Source: SAR116 cluster bacterium AG-337-N21
Lineage (GTDB): Bacteria; Pseudomonadota; Alphaproteobacteria; Puniceispirillales; Marisalimonadaceae
NCBI GenBank assembly: GCA_003282145.1
Contig: QBZZ01000003.1
Coordinates: 87,995-151,994 of the forward strand
Reading direction: 5' to 3'
Length of the DNA stretch: 64,000 bases
Below are positions 53,109 through 62,299 of the stretch, piece after piece (within the stretch, counting starts at the first letter, position 1; the number at the start of each line of letters is the position of its first letter). Position numbers and translations under genes: made by a program. The notes under the pieces are model-generated. The model was not told the origin of the DNA. It did no database searches and saw only the letters and a list, made by a program, of their open reading frames with translations.

Positions 53109-55076
53109 TTATTTTTTGCCCTTACTAGATTTTTTAACTTTAGGTGGGGATTTTTTAATATTTAAATCTTTTGTTTTAATTAAATGCCTAATTTCCATAG
53201 TTGCGCTGATTTTACTTTTTCTTCCATCCTCTAGGGTAAACTCAGTATTAATAGAAGCTGTATCTTTATCTAAATACAAATCTTTTATAATATCTTTGTA
53301 TCTAGTATTAATAACACTTCTTCGTACTTTTCTAGTCCTTGTTAACTCGCCATCATCAGCTTCTAATTCTTTAAACAACAACAAGAATTTTGCAATTTTA
53401 GTATTATCTGGTAGTTGCTCATTTACTTTTGAAATTTCTTCTTCAATAAGAGCATATATTTTTTTGTCTGCAGCTAATCCAGTATAAGACGTAAATGCTA
53501 ATTGCCATTTCTCTGCCAATTTTGAAACAATTGAAAATCTTATGCATATAATTGCAGTTAAGTAAGGTTTTTCAGATCCAATAATGACTGCTTCACCAAC
53601 ATAAGGTGAAAACTTAAGCTTGTTTTCTATGTTTTGTGGAGAAAATTTAACACCGTCTGATTTGATAGCAATATCATTTACTCTATCAAGTACATTTAAC
53701 CTTCCTTTGTCATCAAAGTAACCAGCATCACCAGTATACATCCAACCTTTTTTGATCGTGTCTTTATATGCTTTTTGATTATTATAATATCCAGAAAACA
53801 TACTCGGATGTTTGGTAATAATTTCTCCTAAGCCATTAGGGTCTGGATCCATAATTTTAATTTCACAATCAGGAAAAGGAACACCTACAGTTTCACAATC
53901 CATTGTGCCTCTAGGAATATCTTGAAGTGTGTATGCTCCCATTAGTTCTGTTTGTCCATAAAGCTGTCTTAGTGGAATGCCCATAGCTAAAAAAAACTTA
54001 AAGGTTTCAGGACCGATTGCAGATCCGCCAGTTGCAGCAGAAGTAATTTTACTAAAGCCAAGTCTATCTTTCAAAGATGAGAATAGCAGTTTGTCAGCAA
54101 GAAAATCTCTTTTTCCTTGATCAACTGCCTTTAAGCCCCTTTCTACCATGACATTAAACAGCCATTGTGTAATCTTAGGAGCGTCTAATATTCTAGAACG
54201 CATATCAGCAGCTATTTGTTCCCATAATCTAGGTGCTCCAAGCATAAATGTAGGGCCGACTTCACGCATGTCCTCCATGGCAGTTTCAGGGCGCTCAGGA
54301 AAGTTAACTTTCATACCGGCAACAATATTGAAACCAACCCCATATGTTTGTTCCATTATCCAAGGAAATGGAAGCACAGACACATATTCATCGTTTATCG
54401 TTTTAGGATCAACATTTAAATATCTTATTACATGTTTAACAAACTTACCCCCAGGTAGCATTGCTAATTTAGGGTTGGATGTTGTTCCAGATGTTGTGCA
54501 TAAAATTGCATTTTGTTCACCTGAAATTTTATCTATCATTTTATTATATTTTTCAGGATCTTTAGCTGCTATTGCTGCACCTTCATTTATTAATACAAGC
54601 ATGTCAGAAATATTTGTATCACTTAATTCTTTAAGGCCACGACTATCGTCATAAAATATTTTAATTTGATTATTTTTAGGTCTTTTGATGGTGAGTATTT
54701 TATCTACTTGTTCTTGATCTTCTGCATAAACAAAATTTACTTTTGCAGCATTTATTAAATAACCAACTTCTTCATCAAGAGTGTCTCTATAAATACCTAA
54801 GCTCATTCCCCCAACAGCTTGTGCAGCAATTTCAAAGAATAACCAAGAAGGCTTGTTATCTCCAATTAGACCAATAACATCACCTGCTTTAAAGCCTTTT
54901 TTTGCAAGGCCTAGTGCCAGATAAGATACTTTATCATTATATTGCTTCCAAGTTATCTCATTCCATATCCCTAAATCTTTATCTCTTAATGCAACAGTAT
55001 CTGGGATAGTATCAGCTTTATGCTTAAGAATTTTAGGAAGAGTGTTGTAAATTTTAGTATCTGGATAGTTTGACAT
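53109..55076 (-). CDS. Long-chain-type acyl-CoA synthetase of the liv operon
   Basis: A 655-residue ANL ligase: AMP-binding LCTTSGTTSNPKLAMLPGG near 180, GQTELMGAY near 372, YTGDAGYFDDKGRLN near 442 and the C-terminal domain RTRKVRR near 605 in the position of the catalytic Lys region, ending in a Lys-rich tail (KSPPKVKKSSKGKK). This type of long AMP ligase is commonly found as first gene of liv-like operons in Alphaproteobacteria. It would activate the imported acid. I take ATG 55076, 6 bases after AAAGG, rather than the GTG two codons earlier, which overlaps that site. Confidence 0.88.
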   Translation of the reverse strand: MSNYPDTKIYNTLPKILKHKADTIPDTVALRDKDLGIWNEITWKQYNDKVSYLALGLAKKGFKAGDVIGLIGDNKPSWLFFEIAAQAVGGMSLGIYRDTLDEEVGYLINAAKVNFVYAEDQEQVDKILTIKRPKNNQIKIFYDDSRGLKELSDTNISDMLVLINEGAAIAAKDPEKYNKMIDKISGEQNAILCTTSGTTSNPKLAMLPGGKFVKHVIRYLNVDPKTINDEYVSVLPFPWIMEQTYGVGFNIVAGMKVNFPERPETAMEDMREVGPTFMLGAPRLWEQIAADMRSRILDAPKITQWLFNVMVERGLKAVDQGKRDFLADKLLFSSLKDRLGFSKITSAATGGSAIGPETFKFFLAMGIPLRQLYGQTELMGAYTLQDIPRGTMDCETVGVPFPDCEIKIMDPDPNGLGEIITKHPSMFSGYYNNQKAYKDTIKKGWMYTGDAGYFDDKGRLNVLDRVNDIAIKSDGVKFSPQNIENKLKFSPYVGEAVIIGSEKPYLTAIICIRFSIVSKLAEKWQLAFTSYTGLAADKKIYALIEEEISKVNEQLPDNTKIAKFLLLFKELEADDGELTRTRKVRRSVINTRYKDIIKDLYLDKDTASINTEFTLEDGRKSKISATMEIRHLIKTKDLNIKKSPPKVKKSSKGKK

Positions 55077-55121
55077 TTTCACCTTTAAATTTAAAACCCA
55101 TTATAAATATTACAATTCATG

Positions 55122-55143
55122 TTTACTTTTAAGTAAATTACTT
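55122..55143. promoter_or_regulatory. Overlapping AAGTAA palindromes upstream of the liv operon
   Basis: TTTACTT-TT-AAGTAAA is a perfect 16-base palindrome and shares half-sites with AAGTAA-A-TTACTT just downstream, giving three interlocked half-sites in 22 bases. It lies 46 bases ahead of the first gene of the liv operon within the 250-base gap 55083-55332, where no gene is seen, so it is a candidate operator for that operon. The low-complexity AT background makes chance possible. Confidence 0.35.
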
Positions 55144-55332
55144 AAATCAAAATTTTAATGATGAGATCAAACTTAGAAAAAAGTAGCCCCCACTACATTA
55201 TTTATAGGCTATCCAAAAAACTATTTAAATCAACCTAAAGTTGAATAAAAATTTAAAAAAAATAAAATAAACATTTTCAGACACTTATCTAACTAAATAT
55301 CATTTATTTATAATTTTTTTATAATGCACTTG

Positions 55333-57042
55333 TTAAATAAAAGAATCATTTGCCTTCTGAACAACTTTTGCACCTTTCATTACAACCTTAAGGTGATAAT
55401 CTATTCTGGGTAGTATGTGAAAATCATAAAATTCTGCTGAGACAATTTTACTTTTTAAAAATATTTCATTTATAGATGTTTCGGACAATTGCTCTTTTGC
55501 GCTTCTTTTTGCTTTATCCATTAACCAACCTCCAACCAAATAACCAAATCCCATCAAATAATCAAAACTAATACATGAAAGCATTTCTTGATCATCCCTA
55601 TTTTCTAGTATGTAATCTAAAGATTTTGAAGTTAAAGTAACCATTTGAGACATTTCAAAATTATCGTCACAATCAATTTTAATTTCATCTAATAGTTGTT
55701 TGGCTGCTTTCCCATTATCTCTTATTGTTTTTCTGAACATAAAGTCATTAGCTTGTATGGCATTTGTACCTTCATATATAGGTAAAATCCTTGCATCTCT
55801 CATATATTGAGCAGCGCCCGTCTCTTCAATAAACCCCATGCCTCCATGAATTTGAACCCCATTACTTGTAACTTCTTGGGCTAACTCTGTTGACCATCCT
55901 TTTATTATAGGTATCAAGAAGCCTTCTCTCATTATGGATTTATTATCTCCATTGTGGGCTCTTTCCATGATTTCAGCAGAAACTAAAATTAGAGCTCTCA
56001 TTGCTTCAGTTAAGCTTCTCATTGATAAAAGTAGTCTTTTCACATCCCCATGACCAATAATAGGAGTACCTTTTTCTCGATTAATTGGGGTACCTTGTAT
56101 TCTGGTATTGGCATACTCTAGAGCCTTTTGTCTTGCCGCTTCTGAAATTGCCATCCCTTGAAGTCCAACGTCAAACCTTGCTCTATTCATCATAATGAAC
56201 ATATATTCAACACCTCTACCTTCTTCTCCTAACATATATCCAACAGCACCCTCGTTCTCACCATATGCCATAACAGCAGTTGGACTCGCTTTGATACCCA
56301 TTTTATGTTCAATAGAAATACATTTCAGGTCGTTTCTTATGGTATAATTACCACTGTCATCTTTAAGAAATTTTGGAATTATAAATGTAGATATACCTTT
56401 AATACCATGAGGTGCCCCCTCAGTTCTTGCAAGAACTAAATGGATGATATTTTTAGACATATCATGTTCACCATACGTTATATAAATTTTTTGACCTTTA
56501 ATTCTCCAGTTCTCACCATCATGCTCTGCTTTAGTTTTAATTGTAGCTAAATCTGTACCAGATTGTGGCTCTGTTAAATTCATAGTCCCAGTCCATTCAC
56601 CAGAGTTAAACTTTGGTAAATACGTACTCTTCTCTTCTTCTGTTCCAACAAGTGTAAATGCATCTATCAACCCTTGAGTTAGAAGACTACATAAAGCAAA
56701 TGACATATTCGCCCCATGCCAATATTCATTTATAGCTGCGCTCATTCTAGAAGGTAGTCCCATTCCGTCATAATTTGCATCACTTGCAACGCCAATCCAC
56801 CCACCTTTCGCAATTTGCGAAAAAGCATTGCTAAATCCTTTGGGTGTTTCAACTTCGTGGTCTTGTCTTAAAGTAGGGTTATTTTTATCTCCAAAATGGT
56901 TTAGTGGTGCTAAGTAATTATCTGCTAGTTTACCTGCTTCAGAAAGTACGGCATCTATAGTATTTTCATCTAGGTCATCATGAGCAGGTAAAAGATTCTC
57001 TAAAACAAATTTTGTATCCTCTAGGGGAGACGTATATGGCAT
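55333..57042 (-). CDS. DmdC-like long acyl-CoA dehydrogenase
   Basis: A 569-residue flavoprotein, longer than the 380-residue type by an extended N-terminus (MPYTSPLEDTKFVLENLL), an insert and a C-terminal domain, as in DmdC and FadE-like dehydrogenases of marine bacteria. Motifs are TMNLTEPQSGTDLA near 152, KIYITYGEHDMSKN near 182, VGYMLGEEGRGVEYMF near 255, QIHGGMGFIEETGAAQ near 398 and the catalytic Glu in IYEGTNAIQANDF near 425. It could oxidise 3-methylmercaptopropionyl-CoA or a medium-chain acyl-CoA. It faces an acyl-CoA ligase gene that diverges 79 bases away. Confidence 0.85.
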   Translation of the reverse strand: MPYTSPLEDTKFVLENLLPAHDDLDENTIDAVLSEAGKLADNYLAPLNHFGDKNNPTLRQDHEVETPKGFSNAFSQIAKGGWIGVASDANYDGMGLPSRMSAAINEYWHGANMSFALCSLLTQGLIDAFTLVGTEEEKSTYLPKFNSGEWTGTMNLTEPQSGTDLATIKTKAEHDGENWRIKGQKIYITYGEHDMSKNIIHLVLARTEGAPHGIKGISTFIIPKFLKDDSGNYTIRNDLKCISIEHKMGIKASPTAVMAYGENEGAVGYMLGEEGRGVEYMFIMMNRARFDVGLQGMAISEAARQKALEYANTRIQGTPINREKGTPIIGHGDVKRLLLSMRSLTEAMRALILVSAEIMERAHNGDNKSIMREGFLIPIIKGWSTELAQEVTSNGVQIHGGMGFIEETGAAQYMRDARILPIYEGTNAIQANDFMFRKTIRDNGKAAKQLLDEIKIDCDDNFEMSQMVTLTSKSLDYILENRDDQEMLSCISFDYLMGFGYLVGGWLMDKAKRSAKEQLSETSINEIFLKSKIVSAEFYDFHILPRIDYHLKVVMKGAKVVQKANDSFI

Positions 57043-57121
57043 TTTTTAACTCCAGATTAATTTTTCATAGTTGATAAAACTTAGCCTAACTATTATGAAT
57101 AATATTAGGAGGAAATCAACT

Positions 57122-58759
57122 ATGTCTATATCTGAAGATGGTTTAAGAAAAAATCAAGCAAATTTTGCTTCTTTAAGCCCTTTATCATTTCTTGAAAGAA
57201 CTAGAAAGACGTTTCCAAATCAAACAGCCATTGAATATAAAGACTATAAGTTGAGTTATAAGCAAGCTGGCCAAAGGTGTGACGCACTTGCAAATCTAAT
57301 TAAAAATCAGAATTTTAATTCTGGAAGCACTATTGCAGTTATGCTTCCTAATATACCAGTAATGTGGGAATGTCATTTCGGTGTCCCAATGGCGACAGGT
57401 GTTCTCAATGCAATAAATACTAGACTTGATAGTCATACTGTTCAATTTATACTTGAGCATGGCGAAGCTAAATTATTTATATATGATTCTGAGTATAGTC
57501 CTATTGTAGAAAAGGCTCTAGTAAATCTTAAAAATCCTCCTACCGTTATAGAATTTGTTGATGAAGTTGCTGGTAATAAAAGATCAAATTTTGCGAATAA
57601 AGTTAATTGCCTTGATTATGAAACAGAATTAAAAAATCTTATTGGTACTACTTTTGAGCATGTACTTCCAAATGATGAATGGGATTCAATTGCATTAAAT
57701 TACACTTCCGGCACCACTGGAAATCCAAAAGGAGTTGTCTATCACCATCGCGGTGCTTATTTAAATGCAATTGGTAATTCACTTACTTGGGATTTACCAA
57801 TGCATCCAAAATATTTGTGGACTTTGCCTATGTTCCATTGCAATGGTTGGTGCTTCCCGTGGACAATTACCGAAAGAGCGGGTACTCACGTATGCCTGAG
57901 ACAACCTGCAGGAGAGCTTATTGTTGAAGCTTTTCAAAAACACAATGTATCTCACTTATGTGGTGCACCTATAGTAATGCAAATGGTAGCAGATCATTTA
58001 TTACAAAATAATATTTCTCTTAAAAAAAATATTAGAATGATGACAGCTGGCGCACCTCCCCCAGAGGCTGTATTAAGTAAAATGTCTTCGTGTGGAATTG
58101 AAGTTATTCATGTATATGGCTTAACGGAAATTTATGGACCAGCAGTGGTATGCGCGTGGCATCCTGAATGGAATGAATTAGACGCATCTGAACAAGCAAG
58201 ATTAAAAGCAAGGCAAGGTGTAGTGTATTCAGTTCAGGAAAATATGAAAATCATAGACCAGGAAACTAACAAAGACGTCCCAAAGGATGGTACGTCTCTG
58301 GGAGAAGTTCTTATTAAAGGTAATATCACAATGAAAGGTTATTATAAAAATAAAAAAGCTACTGATGAAGCATTTGAAGGTGGTTGGTTCCACACAGGAG
58401 ATCTTGGAGTTTGGTATGAAGATGGATATATTCAACTTAAGGATAGATCAAAAGATATAATTATTTCTGGGGGAGAAAATATTTCATCAATTGAAGTTGA
58501 GGACGCCATATACAAACACCCAGAGGTAGTTGCGGTTGCTGTAGTTGCAAAAGAAGATGAAAAATGGGGTGAGACACCATGTGCTTTTATAGAGTTAAGT
58601 GAAGGATCTACAGTTAGTGAAATAGATTTAAAAAATCATTGTAAATCTTTACTGGCGGGCTTTAAAGTTCCTAGATACTTTAATTTCACAGAGCTTCCAA
58701 AAACAAGCACAGGAAAAATACAAAAATTCAAACTCAGAGAACAAACAAAATTAATATAA
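57122..58759 (+). CDS. AMP-forming acyl-CoA synthetase (medium/short-chain type)
   Basis: A 545-residue ANL ligase. The phosphate loop LNYTSGTTGNPKGVVYHHRG near 190, LPMFHCNGWCFPW near 235, VYGLTEIYGPA near 330, GGWFHTGDLGVW near 420, DRSKDIIISGGENISS near 440 and the catalytic Lys in PKTSTGKIQKFKLR near 528 are all present. It makes acyl-CoA from a medium- or branched-chain acid. I choose ATG 57122 because AGGAGG sits 11 bases upstream; ATG 57071 would add a 17-residue unrelated tail. It diverges from the DmdC-like gene, so it could supply its substrate (a DmdB-like role is possible, not shown). Confidence 0.9.
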   Translation: MSISEDGLRKNQANFASLSPLSFLERTRKTFPNQTAIEYKDYKLSYKQAGQRCDALANLIKNQNFNSGSTIAVMLPNIPVMWECHFGVPMATGVLNAINTRLDSHTVQFILEHGEAKLFIYDSEYSPIVEKALVNLKNPPTVIEFVDEVAGNKRSNFANKVNCLDYETELKNLIGTTFEHVLPNDEWDSIALNYTSGTTGNPKGVVYHHRGAYLNAIGNSLTWDLPMHPKYLWTLPMFHCNGWCFPWTITERAGTHVCLRQPAGELIVEAFQKHNVSHLCGAPIVMQMVADHLLQNNISLKKNIRMMTAGAPPPEAVLSKMSSCGIEVIHVYGLTEIYGPAVVCAWHPEWNELDASEQARLKARQGVVYSVQENMKIIDQETNKDVPKDGTSLGEVLIKGNITMKGYYKNKKATDEAFEGGWFHTGDLGVWYEDGYIQLKDRSKDIIISGGENISSIEVEDAIYKHPEVVAVAVVAKEDEKWGETPCAFIELSEGSTVSEIDLKNHCKSLLAGFKVPRYFNFTELPKTSTGKIQKFKLREQTKLI

Positions 58760-58760
58760 T

Positions 58761-61700
58761 TTAACTTACTTTTTTTAAATCTTTTTCAACAAGAATTTTA
58801 TCTAGGGTTTTATCCCATTTATTTTCAGCATTGATCATATTTTTTTCCTTGACGTGACCATATCCTTTTATCGATAAAGGAATATCCAAAAAATTTATAA
58901 ATTTTTCATAATTATTTTCATTAAGATTCTTAGAGATTTGATTAATGGTATGTAATATTTTCTTAACTAGAGCACGTTCTTTTTTTCTCTCTGTTGTGTA
59001 ACCAAAAATATCGAATTTAGTATTTCTGAGAAATTTTAAGGAAGATAAAATTTTGAAAGCTTGAAAAACCCAAGGTCCAAATCTTTGTTTAATTAGATGA
59101 CCAGTTTCAGGGTCCCTTTTTGAAAATAATGGCGGTGCTAAGTAATACTCCAATTTTACATTTTTATTTTTTTCTAGAAAGCCTTTTGCAAATTCACCAG
59201 ATGTATGTAGCCTGCCAACTTCATATTCATCTTTGTACCTCATTATTCTAAAAAGAGTTAATGCAACTTTTCTAGAAAGAGGTAGTTCATTTTTTGTTTT
59301 AGATATTTTAGTTTCTTTAGAAATAACTTTATTTACGTTAGACAAAAAAAGATTTGAGTATTTTTTATCTTGAAATTGTTCAAGTATATCAGAAAATTTC
59401 TCCAAATAATTGCTTAAAGGCTTTTCTTCTGAAATTACCTGATCCATATGGGCAGCCTTAAAAACTATTTCTGGATATTCAGATAATAGTCTTCCCCAGT
59501 TAAAGGCTCTAAGGTTCTGCTCTATTGCTACACCATTTAACTCTATAGCTCTTTCTAAAGAACTTATTTCGATCGGTAAAAGGCTTTTTTGAGCTGCCAT
59601 ACCTAGCATCATTATATTTGCTGATACGGTATCGCCAACTAAAGATTCTGCTAAGTTAGATATATCGATAAATTTTATATTTTCTTCTTCCAAGTGATTT
59701 TCTAAATGTTTTTTTAATAAACTATCATCAACAACAGTACCTATATGAACCCCTGCCACACCAACTGGTTCAACTCTTCCATTTATTATGGCTATTGTTT
59801 TATTAGGATTTAAAGTTCTGGTAATTGAAGGTGAGACTGAAACAACAGCATCGCATCCAAGGAGTAAATCGGCAGTTTCATTTGGTAGTCTTGCAGATCG
59901 AGTATAAAGAGATTTTTCTTTACTTATTCTAATTTGGCTAGTTACAGCACCATTCTTTTGGGCCAAGCCTGTAAAATTCATTGACTGTGCATATAATTTA
60001 TCAATTCGGGCAGCCATAACTACTATTGCTGCTACAGTTGAAATTCCTGTACCCCCGATGCCTGCCATAATAAGATTTTGAATTTTATTCAATTTCTGTT
60101 TGGGTTTACTTAAGGAATTAAAAATATCAGGAATATCTGGAAAAGATTTTTTTAAAGGCTCAGATAAACTACCTGATGAAACACCAATAAAACTTGGACA
60201 AAAACCTTTTTTGCAAGAATAATCTTTGTTACAGACACTTTGATCAATTTGTCTTTTAGTTCCTTCAAAATGATCAAAAGGTTTAACAGCAACGCAGTTG
60301 GATTTTTCTGCGCAATCACCACATCCTTCACAAACATCTGGGTTTATATACATTTTTATATCTCTATCTTGTATATATCCTCTTTTACGTCTTCTTCTAA
60401 GTTCTGTAGCACATGTTTGAACATATATAATTGCTGTTACACCTGGTATATTTCTAACTTCTTTTTGAACATTTATAAGTTCATCACGATGAAATATTCC
60501 TACCTTATCAGCAAATAATCTTGTTTCTTTAAATTGCTCTGGCTCATCTGAAACCACATAAATTTTTCTTACGCCTTCTGCGGATAATTGTTTAGAGATT
60601 GCCCAGGGGGTAGCTCCTCCAACGGCCTTTTGACCACCTGTCATAGCAACAGCATCATTATAAAGAATTTTAAAAGTTATATTTACATTAGCTGAAACTG
60701 CTGCCCTTATTGCAAGAGATCCAGAATGGGCATAGGTTCCATCACCTATATTTTGAAATGTATGATTATGATTTGAAAAAGGCGCTCTTCCAATCCAATG
60801 ACCACCTTCTCCACCCATTTGACTAAAATTAGTTAATTTTTCTGGATGTAGAAAATAACCTATAGAATGACAACCAATTCCAATACCAACAACTTCCTCT
60901 TCAGGTGTTTTAGTTCCAGAATTATGAGGGCATCCTGCACAATACCATGGTGTTCTTGAGGCGACTGGAGGTAAGTTACTTCCTAATGATTCAGATTTAA
61001 CTTTAGGAATGTCAAAATCGACAGAAGATTGCTTAACTTTTTTTAAAAGGCAGTCTGCAATAATATCGCTAGATAATTCAGAAACATTTGGAATTAACTC
61101 TTCTTTTGTTGTTGCATCAAATTTTCCAGATAATAAAGGTCGAAATTTAGAATTAAAAAGGATATGGGCAACTTGTTCTTCGACAATACCTCCCTTTTCT
61201 TCGACAACAAGTATTTCTTCAAATTGGTCACAAAAATCAATTATCTCTTCATCTATTAAAGGCCAAGGGATTTTACAGGCAAAAAAACCAATTCCAATAT
61301 TTTCAGGGTTTTTTATACCAATACAATCAAAAGCATCTATTGTTTCAGTAGCCGCTTTTCCAACTGCAATAATACCAAGAGTCTTTTTTTCAGGATTGAA
61401 AATTACTTTATTTATTTTGTTTTGTTTAATAAAATTTTTAGTTGCAGGTATTCGTCTTTTTATAAGAGCAGCTTCTCTATCTAATGCTGGATCGTGTCTG
61501 TTCACATGAACATTTATTGGCGGGTCCAATTTTTGAGAGTTTGGCCTTAATTTGCCGAGATCAATTACTGCATTTGAATCGGCGGTATCACTGGTAATTT
61601 TAAGAGCTACACATATACCTGCATGACGAGATAAAGCAAAGGCTTGTAAACCTAAAGTTATAACTTCATCTACGTTTGCAGGATAAAAAACAGGAATACC

Positions 61701-62219
61701 TGCAGAAATTAGCGATTGTTCAGACTGGTAAGCTAATGTTGAGCTTTTACCGATAGGATCATCAGCTACTGCTAGGACCATTCCACCTTTTAAGGCCACG
61801 CCACCCATATTTGCATGTCTCAATGCGTCCATTGCTCTATCTAAGCCGGGACCCTTTCCATACCACATAGAAAAAACACCATCAATTACTGGTTTATCAT
61901 ATAAGCCAAGCATTTGGGTGCCCCAAGCCGCAGTTGCGGCTAATTCTTCATTAACTGCAGGTTGAAAAACAATATTATACTTATCTAAATGTTTTTTGGC
62001 TCTCCCGAGTTCTAAATCAAGTGTTCCAAGAGGAGAGCCAGGATAACCACTTACATAACCATTAGTTAATAATCCGTTATCTTTATCTAGTTTTGCTTGC
62101 TCTATTAAGAGACGAACTAAGGCTTGGACACCGTTCATTAATGCTAAATCATTGTCCTTTGTAAAACAATCGTCTAATCTTATAGGATTTAATTGGTTCA
62201 AGTTTATCTCATAATACAA
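58761..62219 (-). CDS. Indolepyruvate ferredoxin oxidoreductase, fused single-chain form
   Basis: A 1152-residue fusion of the alpha (ThDP) and beta (gamma-like) subunits. The N-terminal ThDP core has GYVSGYPGSPLGTLD near 50 and NEELAATAAWGTQ near 100. The PP domain has WYCAGCPHNSGTK near 430, GIGCHSIGYFLHP and NIGDGTYAHSG near 490. Two 4Fe-4S motifs lie near 630 (CEGCGDCAEKSNC) and after it (CNKDYSCKKGFCP). A NAD-like GIGGTGISTVAA begins the third part near 720. It decarboxylates arylpyruvates to aryl-CoA with ferredoxin as acceptor. Such fused forms are common in marine Alphaproteobacteria. Confidence 0.93.
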   Translation of the reverse strand: MYYEINLNQLNPIRLDDCFTKDNDLALMNGVQALVRLLIEQAKLDKDNGLLTNGYVSGYPGSPLGTLDLELGRAKKHLDKYNIVFQPAVNEELAATAAWGTQMLGLYDKPVIDGVFSMWYGKGPGLDRAMDALRHANMGGVALKGGMVLAVADDPIGKSSTLAYQSEQSLISAGIPVFYPANVDEVITLGLQAFALSRHAGICVALKITSDTADSNAVIDLGKLRPNSQKLDPPINVHVNRHDPALDREAALIKRRIPATKNFIKQNKINKVIFNPEKKTLGIIAVGKAATETIDAFDCIGIKNPENIGIGFFACKIPWPLIDEEIIDFCDQFEEILVVEEKGGIVEEQVAHILFNSKFRPLLSGKFDATTKEELIPNVSELSSDIIADCLLKKVKQSSVDFDIPKVKSESLGSNLPPVASRTPWYCAGCPHNSGTKTPEEEVVGIGIGCHSIGYFLHPEKLTNFSQMGGEGGHWIGRAPFSNHNHTFQNIGDGTYAHSGSLAIRAAVSANVNITFKILYNDAVAMTGGQKAVGGATPWAISKQLSAEGVRKIYVVSDEPEQFKETRLFADKVGIFHRDELINVQKEVRNIPGVTAIIYVQTCATELRRRRKRGYIQDRDIKMYINPDVCEGCGDCAEKSNCVAVKPFDHFEGTKRQIDQSVCNKDYSCKKGFCPSFIGVSSGSLSEPLKKSFPDIPDIFNSLSKPKQKLNKIQNLIMAGIGGTGISTVAAIVVMAARIDKLYAQSMNFTGLAQKNGAVTSQIRISKEKSLYTRSARLPNETADLLLGCDAVVSVSPSITRTLNPNKTIAIINGRVEPVGVAGVHIGTVVDDSLLKKHLENHLEEENIKFIDISNLAESLVGDTVSANIMMLGMAAQKSLLPIEISSLERAIELNGVAIEQNLRAFNWGRLLSEYPEIVFKAAHMDQVISEEKPLSNYLEKFSDILEQFQDKKYSNLFLSNVNKVISKETKISKTKNELPLSRKVALTLFRIMRYKDEYEVGRLHTSGEFAKGFLEKNKNVKLEYYLAPPLFSKRDPETGHLIKQRFGPWVFQAFKILSSLKFLRNTKFDIFGYTTERKKERALVKKILHTINQISKNLNENNYEKFINFLDIPLSIKGYGHVKEKNMINAENKWDKTLDKILVEKDLKKVS

Positions 62220-62299
62220 TTAACATGTTTATAATTTAATAAACTTAGTAAGTTTTAACAAGTGGTAAGATTTATTTATAAAAAGGTAAAGAAAACTTA

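Noticed and set aside
54148-54654. A 168-residue plus-strand open frame in the acyl-CoA synthetase of the liv operon
   Set aside because: It is antisense to a well-conserved coding region and has no family resemblance.
61009-61509. A 166-residue plus-strand open frame inside the indolepyruvate oxidoreductase gene
   Set aside because: It is antisense to a clearly conserved gene, has no recognisable domain, no ribosome-binding site, and low-complexity Ser/Phe/Ile composition typical of a reverse-strand shadow.
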